64,000 nucleotides of DNA, taken from assembly GCA_021805205.1 (NCBI GenBank), contig JAJZFV010000002.1, positions 124,001 through 188,000 of the forward strand. The letters run 5' to 3'. Numbering within the stretch: position 1 is the stretch's first letter; every line of letters starts with the position of its first letter. The position numbers were made by a program, and so were the translations under genes. Shown here piece by piece: positions 26,729-35,196 of this stretch. This stretch comes from Actinomycetes bacterium (GTDB taxonomy: Bacteria; Actinomycetota; Acidimicrobiia; Acidimicrobiales; Acidimicrobiaceae). The notes under the pieces are model-generated. The model was not told the DNA's origin and made no database searches. It saw only the letters and a program-made list of their open reading frames with translations.

Positions 26729-27229
26729 CTAATTGAGGGCCTCGTCCAAACGCGACTCAGCCTCACCCTCTGGTACATCTAGCGCGAACGTTAACTCCGA
26801 CACCAAAATTTGACGAGCTTTGGAGAGCATCCTCTTTTCTCCGGCACTTAAGCCCTTGTCATTATCACGAATCGTCAAGTTACGAACTACCTCAGCTACC
26901 TGGTAGATATCGCCCGACTTCAGCTTTTCCACGTGATTCTTGTAACGCCGAGACCAGTTGGTTGGCATACGAGCGTCTTTTTTCTTGAGGACTGCAAAGA
27001 CTTCTTCAACTTCTTCATCGTTAATGACCTCGCGAATTCCGACCTCTTCTGCCCTCTCAACTGGAACTTTAAGGGTTAGGTCACCAAATGCAAGCTTCAA
27101 GACAAGATACTCAGTGGTGGTACCATTGAAGTCGATATTCTCGCGCTTTTGAATTATTGCAGCTCCGTGATGGGGGTAGACAACTTTGTCTCCAACCTCG
27201 TACTTCATGATGCTCCCGAAGCTAGACAT
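26729..27229 (-). CDS. carD: CarD-family RNA polymerase-binding regulator
   Basis: A 166-residue protein. The N-terminal Tudor-like RNA polymerase interaction domain has KYEVGDKVVYPHHGAAII, and the helical C-terminal domain has RMPTNWSRRYKNHVEKLKSGD, with the conserved Trp that inserts into the promoter bubble, and KGLSAGEKRMLSKARQIL. CarD stabilises open complexes at many promoters in actinobacteria and responds to starvation and oxidative stress. ATG 27229 has no clear ribosome site; ATG 27208 (MKYEVGD), with GGGAG just ahead, matches the mycobacterial start and may be the real one. Confidence 0.94.
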   Translation of the reverse strand: MSSFGSIMKYEVGDKVVYPHHGAAIIQKRENIDFNGTTTEYLVLKLAFGDLTLKVPVERAEEVGIREVINDEEVEEVFAVLKKKDARMPTNWSRRYKNHVEKLKSGDIYQVAEVVRNLTIRDNDKGLSAGEKRMLSKARQILVSELTFALDVPEGEAESRLDEALN

Positions 27230-27303
27230 TTAACTTACTGTTAAATTTTAACCGTAATTTGGCCCACGTAGGACCAAAGATGCATCGAATGTCTTCTTAG
27301 GCC

Positions 27304-27309
27304 TATAAT
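27304..27309 (+). promoter_or_regulatory. -10 element of the Crp-family gene
   Basis: TATAAT at 27304-27309 in the carD/crp divergent region. No good -35 is seen at 16-18 bp, suggesting an activator-dependent promoter. It overlaps an in-frame ATG at 27308, which argues that translation starts at the GTG downstream. Confidence 0.45.
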
Positions 27310-27337
27310 GGCCGTTTTATTTAGATATGGTATATGT

Positions 27338-27997
27338 GTGGACGTTGCAAATCTTTTATCAAATACATCACTCTTCGCGGCCCTAACTGACAGCGAACTT
27401 CAAGAGGTGGTAAAGGGTCATCGCGTGCTCTCACTCAAGCGAAATGACGAGCTATTCAAAGAAGATGCACCGGCTAATTCGCTCTACATCGTCTCATCTG
27501 GACGCATTGGCATAGTAAAGGCCTTCCTAGACCGTAAAGAGTCCATAGTGGCGATGATGGAAGGTGGCGACCTCTTCGGCGAGATGGGTCTATTCGACAA
27601 AGGGGTCCGCTCTGCCACAGCGAGGGCCCTTGAGCGCTCCGAAGTGATTGAAGTCGAATACGACCCAATTCGCTCCGTCTTAGAGGGCAGGCCATCCCTG
27701 CTGTGGTCTCTACTCGATCTCTTGGCTCGCCGAATGCGACAGACAGACGACGCTCTCACAGATGCAATGTTCCTGGATGTAACCGGGAGATGTGCGAAGC
27801 GAATTTTAGAGCTCTCTCAGGGAAACGATGAATTCTTCATACCTCTCACCCAAGAAGAGCTCGCTGGATTGATTGGTGCCTCGCGCGAAAGAGTCAACAA
27901 GACAATCGCAACATTCATTCGCGCTCGCTACATAGAGGTAAACGACCGTAACTACAAGATCCTCAACCGCCACCAATTAGAGATTATCGCAGGCTAA
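27338..27997 (+). CDS. Crp/Fnr-family transcriptional regulator
   Basis: About 219 residues. The N-terminal cyclic-nucleotide-binding fold contains LFKEDAPANSLYIVSSGRIGI and GGDLFGEMGLFDKGVRSATARAL, the cAMP pocket pattern with GEMGLF and an RSATA phosphate-binding Arg. The C-terminal winged helix has LTQEELAGLIGASRERVNKTI. This resembles the cAMP-responsive GlxR/Crp regulators of actinobacteria; targets are unknown. GTG 27338 is chosen because the -10 hexamer overlaps the only upstream ATG. It diverges from carD and its stop is two bases from the lysS stop. Confidence 0.88.
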   Translation: MDVANLLSNTSLFAALTDSELQEVVKGHRVLSLKRNDELFKEDAPANSLYIVSSGRIGIVKAFLDRKESIVAMMEGGDLFGEMGLFDKGVRSATARALERSEVIEVEYDPIRSVLEGRPSLLWSLLDLLARRMRQTDDALTDAMFLDVTGRCAKRILELSQGNDEFFIPLTQEELAGLIGASRERVNKTIATFIRARYIEVNDRNYKILNRHQLEIIAG

Positions 27998-27999
27998 CC

Positions 28000-29427
28000 T
28001 CAGTCGAAGACCTCAGGACGCATAGCCGGGAAGGCCACTACTTCACGGATTTGAGAGGCGTCGCATAGGAGCATTGCCAAACGATCGATACCAATTCCGA
28101 GTCCTCCCGTTGGTGGAAGGCCATACTCGAGCGCCCTTATGTAGTCTTCGTCCATACTCATCGCTTCGTCGTCACCGGCTCGACCCATCTCGACTTGGTG
28201 CATGAATCTTCGCCGCTGCTCTCGCGGATCGTTTAACTCAGAGAAGGCATTTGCCAATTCGCGTCCGGCAACTATCGTTTCAAAACGTTCCACTCGGCCG
28301 GCCTTAGAACGATGGTCGCGCGCCAGCGGCGACACCTCCACCGGAAAGTCCATTACAAAGGTTGGATTCCAAAGCCGATGTTCGGTCGTAGCCTCGTAGA
28401 TCTCCAAGACTAACTTACCAGGACCCCATTCGGGCTCGATCTTGATCGACAGCGACTTTGCAATATCGACTAACTTCTCAAAGGGGGTCTCGAGCGAAAT
28501 CTCATACCCCAACGATTCACTAGCCAGCTCTTCTAGTGTTGCACGTCGCCAAGGTCGCCTAAAATCGAGAGTCTTTCCCTGGTATTCGATCTCAAGCGAA
28601 CCATTTAACTCCACCGCCAAGTAGCAGAGCAACTCTTCAACTAAATTCATGATGTCGCTGTAATCAACGTAGGCCTGATATAGTTCCAGCATCGTAAACT
28701 CGGGGTTGTGACGAGGAGAAATGCCTTCATTTCGAAAGACTCGGCCGATCTCAAAGACCCTCTCGAAGCCTCCCACTATAAGGCGCTTTAGGTAAAGCTC
28801 AGGGGCGATCCGAAGGTAAAAATTTGCATCCAAGGCATTGTGATGAGTTACAAACGGCTTAGCCAAGGCTCCGCCCGAGATTGGGTGGAGTATAGGGGTC
28901 TCAACCTCAAAAAATCCGCGATCCTCCAGAAAGCGGCGCATTAGCGAAATCATCTTAAAGCGTTTCGCGAAGGTCTCCCTCGAGGCTGGATTCGCCCAAA
29001 GATCGACGTAGCGCTGACGGTAGCGGGTATCGGTATCGCTTACGCCGTGCCACTTATCGCCAAAGTTCCTCTCGGCGCGAGCTAGAAGGGTAAAACTTTC
29101 GACGAATATCGAAAGTTCGCCCTTCTTGGTCTTGCCAATCCGACCTTCAACGCCGATCCAATCGCCAAGATTGAGGGAGTTGAAGAGTGCAAAATCTTCG
29201 ACCTCATTCGATCGAACAAAGAGCTGTATCGAACCGAATTGGTCGCGAAGGTCACCAAAGGAGATCTTTCCTTGACTCCTAAGGAGCATCAGTCGCCCTG
29301 CAACCTTGTAACGATCCTCCGTAACCACGCCGTCTTCTATCTCGGAGTACTTCTTAGTAAGAAGCGCCGTATTTGAGTCAGCTGGGAACGAGTACGGTAT
29401 TTCTACGACTTCACGGTCGCTACTCAA
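28000..29427 (-). CDS. lysS: Lysyl-tRNA synthetase, class II
   Basis: A 475-residue class II synthetase. The N-terminal OB fold (anticodon binding) spans about 38-130 (VAGRLMLLRSQGKISFGDLRD). Motif 1 lies around FLEDRGFFEVETPIL, motif 2 is FRNEGISPRHNPEFTMLE, and motif 3 GLGIGIDRLAML is near the end. It charges tRNA-Lys. A signature of the bacterial LysU/LysS group is RYRQRYVDLW. The gene heads the block that follows coaX and panC on the same strand. Confidence 0.97.
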   Translation of the reverse strand: MSSDREVVEIPYSFPADSNTALLTKKYSEIEDGVVTEDRYKVAGRLMLLRSQGKISFGDLRDQFGSIQLFVRSNEVEDFALFNSLNLGDWIGVEGRIGKTKKGELSIFVESFTLLARAERNFGDKWHGVSDTDTRYRQRYVDLWANPASRETFAKRFKMISLMRRFLEDRGFFEVETPILHPISGGALAKPFVTHHNALDANFYLRIAPELYLKRLIVGGFERVFEIGRVFRNEGISPRHNPEFTMLELYQAYVDYSDIMNLVEELLCYLAVELNGSLEIEYQGKTLDFRRPWRRATLEELASESLGYEISLETPFEKLVDIAKSLSIKIEPEWGPGKLVLEIYEATTEHRLWNPTFVMDFPVEVSPLARDHRSKAGRVERFETIVAGRELANAFSELNDPREQRRRFMHQVEMGRAGDDEAMSMDEDYIRALEYGLPPTGGLGIGIDRLAMLLCDASQIREVVAFPAMRPEVFD

Positions 29428-29483
29428 GTTTTCACCTCTTCGATTGCTAGAAGATCTAAGTCTAAAGTACCCGCAGTCAAATG

Positions 29484-30296
29484 CTATGAGTTGCGCTCAT
29501 AAACCAACCTCAAACCGTGTAACGTTAGCCACGGTTCGATACTTTTAATTGTCTTTGAGAAGGGCGCCACCAGGGGAGCCAGGCCTCCAGTAGCAATAAC
29601 GTGAAGCTCCTCGCCTAATTCATCACGAATTCGCTCAACCATTCCGTCAGTCTGTGCAGCAAATCCGTAGAGCACCCCGGACTGTATCGATTCAACAGTT
29701 GACTTACCAATAACAGAACGAGGAGGTGTTAATTCGACATTCCGAAGTGCCGCCGCCCTTGAGACAAGGGCATCAAGTGAGATCTCAATTCCTGGGCAGA
29801 TCGCACCACCGAGATACTCGCCCTTAGCAGAAAGCACATCAAAGGTTGTAGCTGTGCCGTAATCAACTACTACCAACGGGGCGCGGTAGAGGTCTAGTCC
29901 TGCGATTGCATCACAGATCCTATCTGCGCCAACCTCTTTTGCATTATCGTACAAGATCGAGATGCCAGACTTAACTCCAGGACCAACGACGATTGGCGTC
30001 ACCCCGAACCACTTTGACGCAACCTCACGCATCGTTTGAGTCACCTGAGGAACGGTAGAAGATAGCGCCACCGCCTTGATCGTCTCAAGGTGGTCTACCT
30101 TTCTCATACCGAGAAGTTGGACCAGAAGGAGGGCATATTCGTCTACGGTTCTTTCGGTGACGGTGGCAATTCGAAAGTGGTGGGAAAGTCCAAAGTCTGC
30201 GCTTCGTGATTCGCCCTTAGTTCCAATCTGTAACGAATCCCAAGAGTAGACCCCAATAACGGTGTTTGTATTTCCTACATCAACAACGAGCAGCAT
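29484..30296 (-). CDS. coaX: Type III pantothenate kinase
   Basis: A 270-residue ASKHA-fold kinase with LLVVDVGNTNTVIGVY (phosphate 1 motif), GADRICDAIAGLDLY, VVDYGTATTFD and GGAICPGIEIS, ending GGLAPLVAP. It phosphorylates pantothenate, the first step to CoA, and needs a monovalent cation such as ammonium or K+. It follows panC with 16 bp between, so pantothenate synthesis and use are linked in one operon. No panD lies in the run, so aspartate decarboxylase must be encoded elsewhere. Confidence 0.95.
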   Translation of the reverse strand: MLLVVDVGNTNTVIGVYSWDSLQIGTKGESRSADFGLSHHFRIATVTERTVDEYALLLVQLLGMRKVDHLETIKAVALSSTVPQVTQTMREVASKWFGVTPIVVGPGVKSGISILYDNAKEVGADRICDAIAGLDLYRAPLVVVDYGTATTFDVLSAKGEYLGGAICPGIEISLDALVSRAAALRNVELTPPRSVIGKSTVESIQSGVLYGFAAQTDGMVERIRDELGEELHVIATGGLAPLVAPFSKTIKSIEPWLTLHGLRLVYERNS

Positions 30297-30312
30297 TAAT
30301 TCTCCAAAATTT

Positions 30313-31161
30313 TCAAACTGAGAGGTTATCGATCAAACGAACACCATCCAATGTCCAAGCGGCCACGATACGTAACCCTTCGCTAAATTGAGCTACGGGG
30401 CCAAAGGTCTCATCAACTAGATCCACGTAGTCGAATTGGAAATCCACATTTGCTTCTTTAGCCACAGTTGCGACCTCTTCAATCGCGCTGTTGATTACAA
30501 AGGAAGGATCCTGGCCCTCACGAATGGACTTTGCGGCCTTTTGTAGGTTTTGATACATCAACGGCGCAACTCTTCTCGAGCTTGCCGTGAGGCGTACGTT
30601 ACGTGAAGAGAAGGCCAGGCCATCTTCCTCTCGATAGGTAGAGACGACCTCGATGCGATTTGGAAAGTGGAACTCCTCAACCATTCGCCTCACCACCGAA
30701 CACTGCTGTATGTCCTTTTCACCGAAGTAGACCCTACTTGCCCCAACTATCAAAAGGAGCTTCGCGACAACAGTCGCAACCCCGTCGAAGTGGCCAGGTC
30801 GATAGTAGCCTTCATAGGCTTCGGCCATCGGACCGACTGCAACTTTGAAGTTCATTGGCATGGGGTGCATCACTGAAGCAGTCGGAGCAAAGAGGAGATC
30901 TACTGCTGCATCCTCAAGAAGTGTTCGATCTTGCTCGAGAGTCGAGGGGTAGTTATCAAAGTCGCTCTGATCATTGAATTGAAGTGGGTTGACAAATATA
31001 GAGACGACTACCTTATCGTTCTCTCCCTTTGCTCGCTCGATCAATGACAAGTGCCCCGCATGAAGCGCACCCATCGTTGGCACAAATCCAATTGATCTTC
31101 GTTGTAGTCTCCACTGATCAAGAACCTCACGAGCCTCTTCCGGCCTATAACTTGACTCCAC
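30313..31161 (-). CDS. panC: Pantothenate synthetase
   Basis: A 282-residue enzyme joining pantoate and beta-alanine with ATP. The class I nucleotide-binding motif is GFVPTMGALHAGHLSLI; SIFVNPLQFNDQSDF, the KMSKS-like area YFGEKDIQQCSVVRRM and VVSTYREEDGLAFSSRN are present. The N-terminus carries the SIGFVPT start with only 25 residues ahead. It is separated by 99 bp from folK upstream, so the fol and pan genes may be one long transcript. Confidence 0.95.
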   Translation of the reverse strand: MESSYRPEEAREVLDQWRLQRRSIGFVPTMGALHAGHLSLIERAKGENDKVVVSIFVNPLQFNDQSDFDNYPSTLEQDRTLLEDAAVDLLFAPTASVMHPMPMNFKVAVGPMAEAYEGYYRPGHFDGVATVVAKLLLIVGASRVYFGEKDIQQCSVVRRMVEEFHFPNRIEVVSTYREEDGLAFSSRNVRLTASSRRVAPLMYQNLQKAAKSIREGQDPSFVINSAIEEVATVAKEANVDFQFDYVDLVDETFGPVAQFSEGLRIVAAWTLDGVRLIDNLSV

Positions 31162-31260
31162 TTAGATCACCTCTTCAGATAGACAAAAGTATCACGAGCA
31201 TTAAGCACACCACGGGCCAGAATCAAAGATAGAACTCTGCGCCATGCCACACCTCAATCA

Positions 31261-31803
31261 TCACAGGCTCGCATCAGAAATTCGAGTTATCTCTTGGACC
31301 TCGGCATCTAACTTCGCCACGATAGATTCACCTACTTCGAGTACTCTTAGAAACTGCAACGCCTCGGGTGAAGCTAACTTCACCGCTAACTCTGACGCTA
31401 TTTCATAGGTGGGAAGTAGGACGAAGAGACGAAGAGACGATCTGGGGTGAGGAACGATCAATGGTCCAGCATCTAGCTCGATCTCCTCGATCGAGATAAT
31501 GTCGATATCCATGGTTCGCGCGGCATGGAAGTGGGGCCTGCGCCGATCGAAGTAGTCCTCTATCCCTTGCAAACTCCGCAATAGGCCAATCGGATCCTCT
31601 GCGGTCTCAATGATCGCGGAGATGTTGATGTAAAATCCCTGTTCATCGATTGTCTCTACCGGAGATGTCTGGTAGAGCGACGAGACCGATACCAACTTTT
31701 GGTTGAGCATTTCTATCGCTCGACGACAATTTTCTATCGGATCGTCCAAGTTCGATCCGATGGATATGAGTGCCCTCAAACTACTTTCCTCTTTCGACGG
31801 CAA
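31261..31803 (-). CDS. folK: 6-hydroxymethyl-7,8-dihydropterin pyrophosphokinase
   Basis: A 180-residue HPPK: ALISIGSNLDDPIENCRRAI, SSLYQTSPV, QGFYINISAIIET, and DRRRPHFHAARTMDIDIISI holding the Mg-binding Asp pair, then PHPRSSLRLFVLLP. It transfers pyrophosphate from ATP to the pterin. It overlaps folB by 23 bp, suggesting coupled translation. Confidence 0.95.
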   Translation of the reverse strand: MPSKEESSLRALISIGSNLDDPIENCRRAIEMLNQKLVSVSSLYQTSPVETIDEQGFYINISAIIETAEDPIGLLRSLQGIEDYFDRRRPHFHAARTMDIDIISIEEIELDAGPLIVPHPRSSLRLFVLLPTYEIASELAVKLASPEALQFLRVLEVGESIVAKLDAEVQEITRISDASL

Positions 31804-32155
31804 GGCTTACGCTGATAGAAGCGATGTGAAATTGCATTGGGGGGGCAACCTTCTGTACCTTTACCATAACTCGATCGACCGAGGCAAATTCCGCAATCAA
31901 AGTTACGCCGATTGTGTGAGCTAGTGTCTCAATAAGCGAGAAACTATTGCTCTCTATAACTTCAACGGCAACCCTGCACGCCTTCGAGTAGTCAACCGTG
32001 GCATCGACGCTATCGAATTCAATCGCTGAAGCTAGATTCAACTCAAGCTCAAGGTCCACCACAAACTCTTGCGGGACGATCTGCTCGTGGCGCAAAACCC
32101 CATGGCGTCCGAAGCAAGATAGGCCTTGAACCGAAACAACTCCACGTTTTATCAT
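31781..32155 (-). CDS. folB: Dihydroneopterin aldolase
   Basis: A 124-residue tunnel-fold protein: VQGLSCFGRHGVLRHEQIVPQ, FVVDLELEL, DSVDATVDYSKAC and SFSLIETLAHTIGVTLIAEF. It cleaves dihydroneopterin to hydroxymethyldihydropterin and glycolaldehyde. It lies four bases after folP and overlaps folK by 23 bp in a folE-folP-folB-folK run. Confidence 0.94.
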   Translation of the reverse strand: MIKRGVVSVQGLSCFGRHGVLRHEQIVPQEFVVDLELELNLASAIEFDSVDATVDYSKACRVAVEVIESNSFSLIETLAHTIGVTLIAEFASVDRVMVKVQKVAPPMQFHIASISVSLAVERGK

Positions 32156-32159
32156 GCAA

Positions 32160-32975
32160 TCAGGCTAGACCAGCGAGGCTGATATAGTCACACGTTTCTT
32201 TTACGTCGTGAACCCGCAGCGCACTTACGCCATTTGATATTGACCATGCAACAGTAGCTAAGTTACCCTCTATGCGATCTGTGGGAGCAGCATCTACGCC
32301 CTCAACCTCCCCGATTAACTTTCCTAAAAAGCCTTTACGCGAAGTTCCGATGTATACCGGGGCACCCAGGTTGGTAAAGCGAGGTAGAGCGGCCAGAAGT
32401 TGGAGATTGTGATCCATTGTCTTTCCGAATCCGATACCGGGGTCAACATAGATCTCTTCGATACCGAGGCGGCGCGCTATTGCCACCTTTTTATCCAGAT
32501 AGGAGAGCACCTCGTCGACGACATCTTCATACGTCGGGTTTTTTTGCATATTTGTCGGTGTTCCCTTCATATGCATCGCGACCCATCCGACCCCGTATTG
32601 GGCTGCTACGTCAAATAAAGTCGACGAGATGTCATTAATCTGGCTCGCTCCGGCAGCGATTGCCGCGACGGCTACTTCAGCCTTGAAGGTGTCGATTGAA
32701 ACTCTTCCATACCTCGACAACTCCTCAATGACTGGAACAACGCGACGAATCTCCTCCTCTATAGATATTGGAGTTGCGCCAGGGCGAGTCGACTCACCAC
32801 CAACGTCGACGATCTGAGCTCCATCGCTAAACAACTCTAGGCCCTTGGCCACAGCAATCGATGGATCGAAGTATCGTCCTCCATCTGAGAAGGAGTCGGG
32901 GGTGACATTCAAGATTCCCACAACCGTTACCACTCTGGTTGAAGAGGGGCTATTTTCGGTCAACGATGAACTCAT
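32160..32975 (-). CDS. folP: Dihydropteroate synthase
   Basis: A 271-residue TIM-barrel enzyme, the sulfonamide target, joining the pterin pyrophosphate with p-aminobenzoate. Motifs: VGILNVTPDSFSDGGRYFD, VDVGGESTRPGATPIS, INDISST, WVAMHMKGTP, YVDPGIGFGKTMDHN and TSRKGFLGKL. Its start overlaps the end of folE by four bases. All parts needed for activity appear present. Confidence 0.95.
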   Translation of the reverse strand: MSSSLTENSPSSTRVVTVVGILNVTPDSFSDGGRYFDPSIAVAKGLELFSDGAQIVDVGGESTRPGATPISIEEEIRRVVPVIEELSRYGRVSIDTFKAEVAVAAIAAGASQINDISSTLFDVAAQYGVGWVAMHMKGTPTNMQKNPTYEDVVDEVLSYLDKKVAIARRLGIEEIYVDPGIGFGKTMDHNLQLLAALPRFTNLGAPVYIGTSRKGFLGKLIGEVEGVDAAPTDRIEGNLATVAWSISNGVSALRVHDVKETCDYISLAGLA

Positions 32976-33565
32976 TTCCCGCCAAAGATCATCTGCATCG
33001 CCTCAAAACGGCTTTGACCTTCTAAGGCAAAGGTCCCTTCAGTAGCAAGGCAGGTGAGCGATGTTCCCGAATCGCGCCTCTCTCGCATCGACATACATAG
33101 GTGATGGGCTTTTGTAACCACTAGAACGCCCCGAGCATCCACCCCGCGATAGATGGCGTGAGCTATCTCGTTAGTCAAGCGCTCCTGAAGTTGCAACCTT
33201 TTAGATACAACTCCGATTGCTCGGGCGACGGTGGCTGCACCTGCCACTAGACCCGACTCACTAGGGCGATAAAGTACATCAACGGTGCCGAAGAACGGTA
33301 GGAAGTGGTGCTCGCAGAGTGAATAGAATGCGATCTCTTTGAAGACTATGTACTCCGATGCCGAGGTCTCGAGGCCACCCTTGAAGCACGTTGCCGCATC
33401 CTCGGTCGTGCCAGAGAGAAGGTCGGTCCAAAGTACGGCAAGACGCTTCGAAGTTTCATCCTTCGATGAAGTAACGACCGACTCGTCGTATGGGAGTTCA
33501 TCCAAGATATTTCGTATAAGCGAGGTCAATCTTGAAGGCTCAGACTCTTCTCGTGCTTCATTCAA
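32972..33565 (-). CDS. folE: GTP cyclohydrolase I
   Basis: A 197-residue GTP cyclohydrolase I making dihydroneopterin triphosphate. Zinc ligands Cys and His lie in SLCEHHFLPFFG and KAHHLCMSMRER; LQLQERLTNEIAH and the C-terminal ALEGQSRFEAM are also typical. Remarkably, hpt lies directly upstream with a 13-bp gap, where most actinobacteria have ftsH between hpt and folE. Confidence 0.95.
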   Translation of the reverse strand: MNEAREESEPSRLTSLIRNILDELPYDESVVTSSKDETSKRLAVLWTDLLSGTTEDAATCFKGGLETSASEYIVFKEIAFYSLCEHHFLPFFGTVDVLYRPSESGLVAGAATVARAIGVVSKRLQLQERLTNEIAHAIYRGVDARGVLVVTKAHHLCMSMRERRDSGTSLTCLATEGTFALEGQSRFEAMQMIFGGK

Positions 33566-33578
33566 GGAAGAAACCTCC

Positions 33579-34154
33579 CTAACCTTGATTCTCCTGAAAT
33601 ATTGCTATGAACGGAAGGTTACGGTATCGTTCCGCTACATCCAGGCCGTAACCGACGACAAACTCGTTTGGTATATTGAAGCCAACGTACTTTAGTTCCA
33701 ATTCATCCGCCACGATCGTATCCTTAACCAACAGTGAGCAGATGGTCAATGATGCGGGATTACGAGACTTTAGGTTTCTAAGTAGGTAAGAGAGGGTTAG
33801 TCCAGAGTCGATGATGTCTTCTACGATCAATACATCTCGTCCAGCCAAGTCGATATCGAGATCTTTTAGAATCCGGACCACCCCAGAAGTCTTGGTGGCA
33901 GAACCGTACGAAGAGACCGCCATGAAGTCAAACTGCACTGGCACGGTTACCTCTCGAGCCAAATCGGCCATGAAAAGGAAGGCCCCCTTGAGAACTCCAA
34001 CCATGAGGATCTCGCGACCCGCGTAATCTTCCGATATCTTTGCCCCTACCTCTGCGATTCGTTGCTTGAGCTCAGTCTCTGATATCAAAATGCGAGAGAG
34101 GTGAGGGTCGTTTAAGTGCTTAGCGCTGTTGTCGTTCATCTCATACCTTGCCAT
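33579..34154 (-). CDS. hpt: Hypoxanthine phosphoribosyltransferase
   Basis: A 191-residue type I phosphoribosyltransferase. The PRPP loop is VLIVEDIIDSGLTLSYLL, with MVGVLKGAFLFMADL and the flexible loop DFMAVSSYGSAT; the purine-binding end reads YVGFNIPNEFVVGYGLD. It salvages hypoxanthine and guanine. The start may be ATG 34154 or ATG 34139 with AAGGT ahead. It lies between tilS and folE. Confidence 0.94.
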   Translation of the reverse strand: MARYEMNDNSAKHLNDPHLSRILISETELKQRIAEVGAKISEDYAGREILMVGVLKGAFLFMADLAREVTVPVQFDFMAVSSYGSATKTSGVVRILKDLDIDLAGRDVLIVEDIIDSGLTLSYLLRNLKSRNPASLTICSLLVKDTIVADELELKYVGFNIPNEFVVGYGLDVAERYRNLPFIAIFQENQG

Positions 34155-34222
34155 ACCTTAAGAAATGTAGCCCTAACCACGATAATGCGAAAGTAGAGCC
34201 GATGAAACCTCACCTAGAACAT

Positions 34223-35164
34223 CTAGTCACCAAGCGATTCGATGGAGAGTACTCCCTTCGTGACTTTGGCAACCACCTTCCCCTCCATTTGGAGAGAAAA
34301 ACGCCGCTTCTCGCCCATGAAAGCGAGCAGTCGTTCGATCGATCTCGCCGATGGTGGATATCCAGATATCATCTTTATCCTCTGCCTAAGTACCCTCACC
34401 AAGATTGCCACATCTAGCGACAGTAGTTCCGAAACCAAATTAGTCTCAACACCGCTTGAAAGCTCTGTCAAAAAATCAGCGTCAGATCGCAACAGAGATG
34501 TACTCCTAGCAATAATCGGAACAACGTCCCTCTTTGAAATTTGGTTTAGAAGTGGGATAACCTCGGTTCGAACTAGATTGCGGCGGTACTTTGGGCTCTG
34601 GTTACTTTCGTCTTCAACTGGATTAAGTGAAAAGATCTCACAGACTCTGAGAGTGTCTGCCTTGCGCAAGTTAAGGATCGGCTTTTCTGGACTTGGCCGC
34701 ATGCTTGCCAATCCATCGATTCCCGAGCCGCGCAACATATTGAGGATGAAAGTCTCCGCTTGGTCATCCATAGTGTGGCCGGTTGCTACTTTTGCGGGAA
34801 AAAACGATTGGCGTAAATTACGGGCACTCGCCTCGACGTTTCGCTCTGGGACATTTGCAGCAAAACTATGAACCGGTACTCTGAGCCACTCTCCAAAAGA
34901 TCGAACCGCAGCCGACTCATCCTGAGAGGTAGGGCGGATCTTGTGATCGAGATTCCATATCTCCACCTCGAGCCCTGCGCAAAAGGCAATCATTGTCATA
35001 GCCAAAGAGTCGGAGCCTCCAGAAACCGCTGCATGGAAGATTCCCTCTTTTGGAAAATAACATCTCGCAAGGAGCGCCTCGATGGGCTCGAATCTCATAG
35101 AAATTAAAGCTCGGGCAGCTGCTACTGAAATTGAATTTGCACGATCTGAAACTATCTCAAACAT
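34223..35164 (-). CDS. tilS: tRNA(Ile)-lysidine synthetase, short form
   Basis: A 313-residue PP-loop enzyme with AAVSGGSDSLAMTM, WNLDHKIRP, ATGHTMDDQAETFILNMLRGSGIDGL and the DESNQSPKYRRNLVRTEVIP segment. It adds lysine to the wobble C34 of tRNA-Ile(CAU), changing its reading from AUG to AUA. The C-terminal domain of E. coli TilS is absent, the usual state in actinobacteria. It lies between the metalloprotease gene and hpt. Confidence 0.93.
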   Translation of the reverse strand: MFEIVSDRANSISVAAARALISMRFEPIEALLARCYFPKEGIFHAAVSGGSDSLAMTMIAFCAGLEVEIWNLDHKIRPTSQDESAAVRSFGEWLRVPVHSFAANVPERNVEASARNLRQSFFPAKVATGHTMDDQAETFILNMLRGSGIDGLASMRPSPEKPILNLRKADTLRVCEIFSLNPVEDESNQSPKYRRNLVRTEVIPLLNQISKRDVVPIIARSTSLLRSDADFLTELSSGVETNLVSELLSLDVAILVRVLRQRIKMISGYPPSARSIERLLAFMGEKRRFSLQMEGKVVAKVTKGVLSIESLGD

Positions 35165-35196
35165 CTTTCAATGCTCAAGGATAGCCCTTTAGGAAA

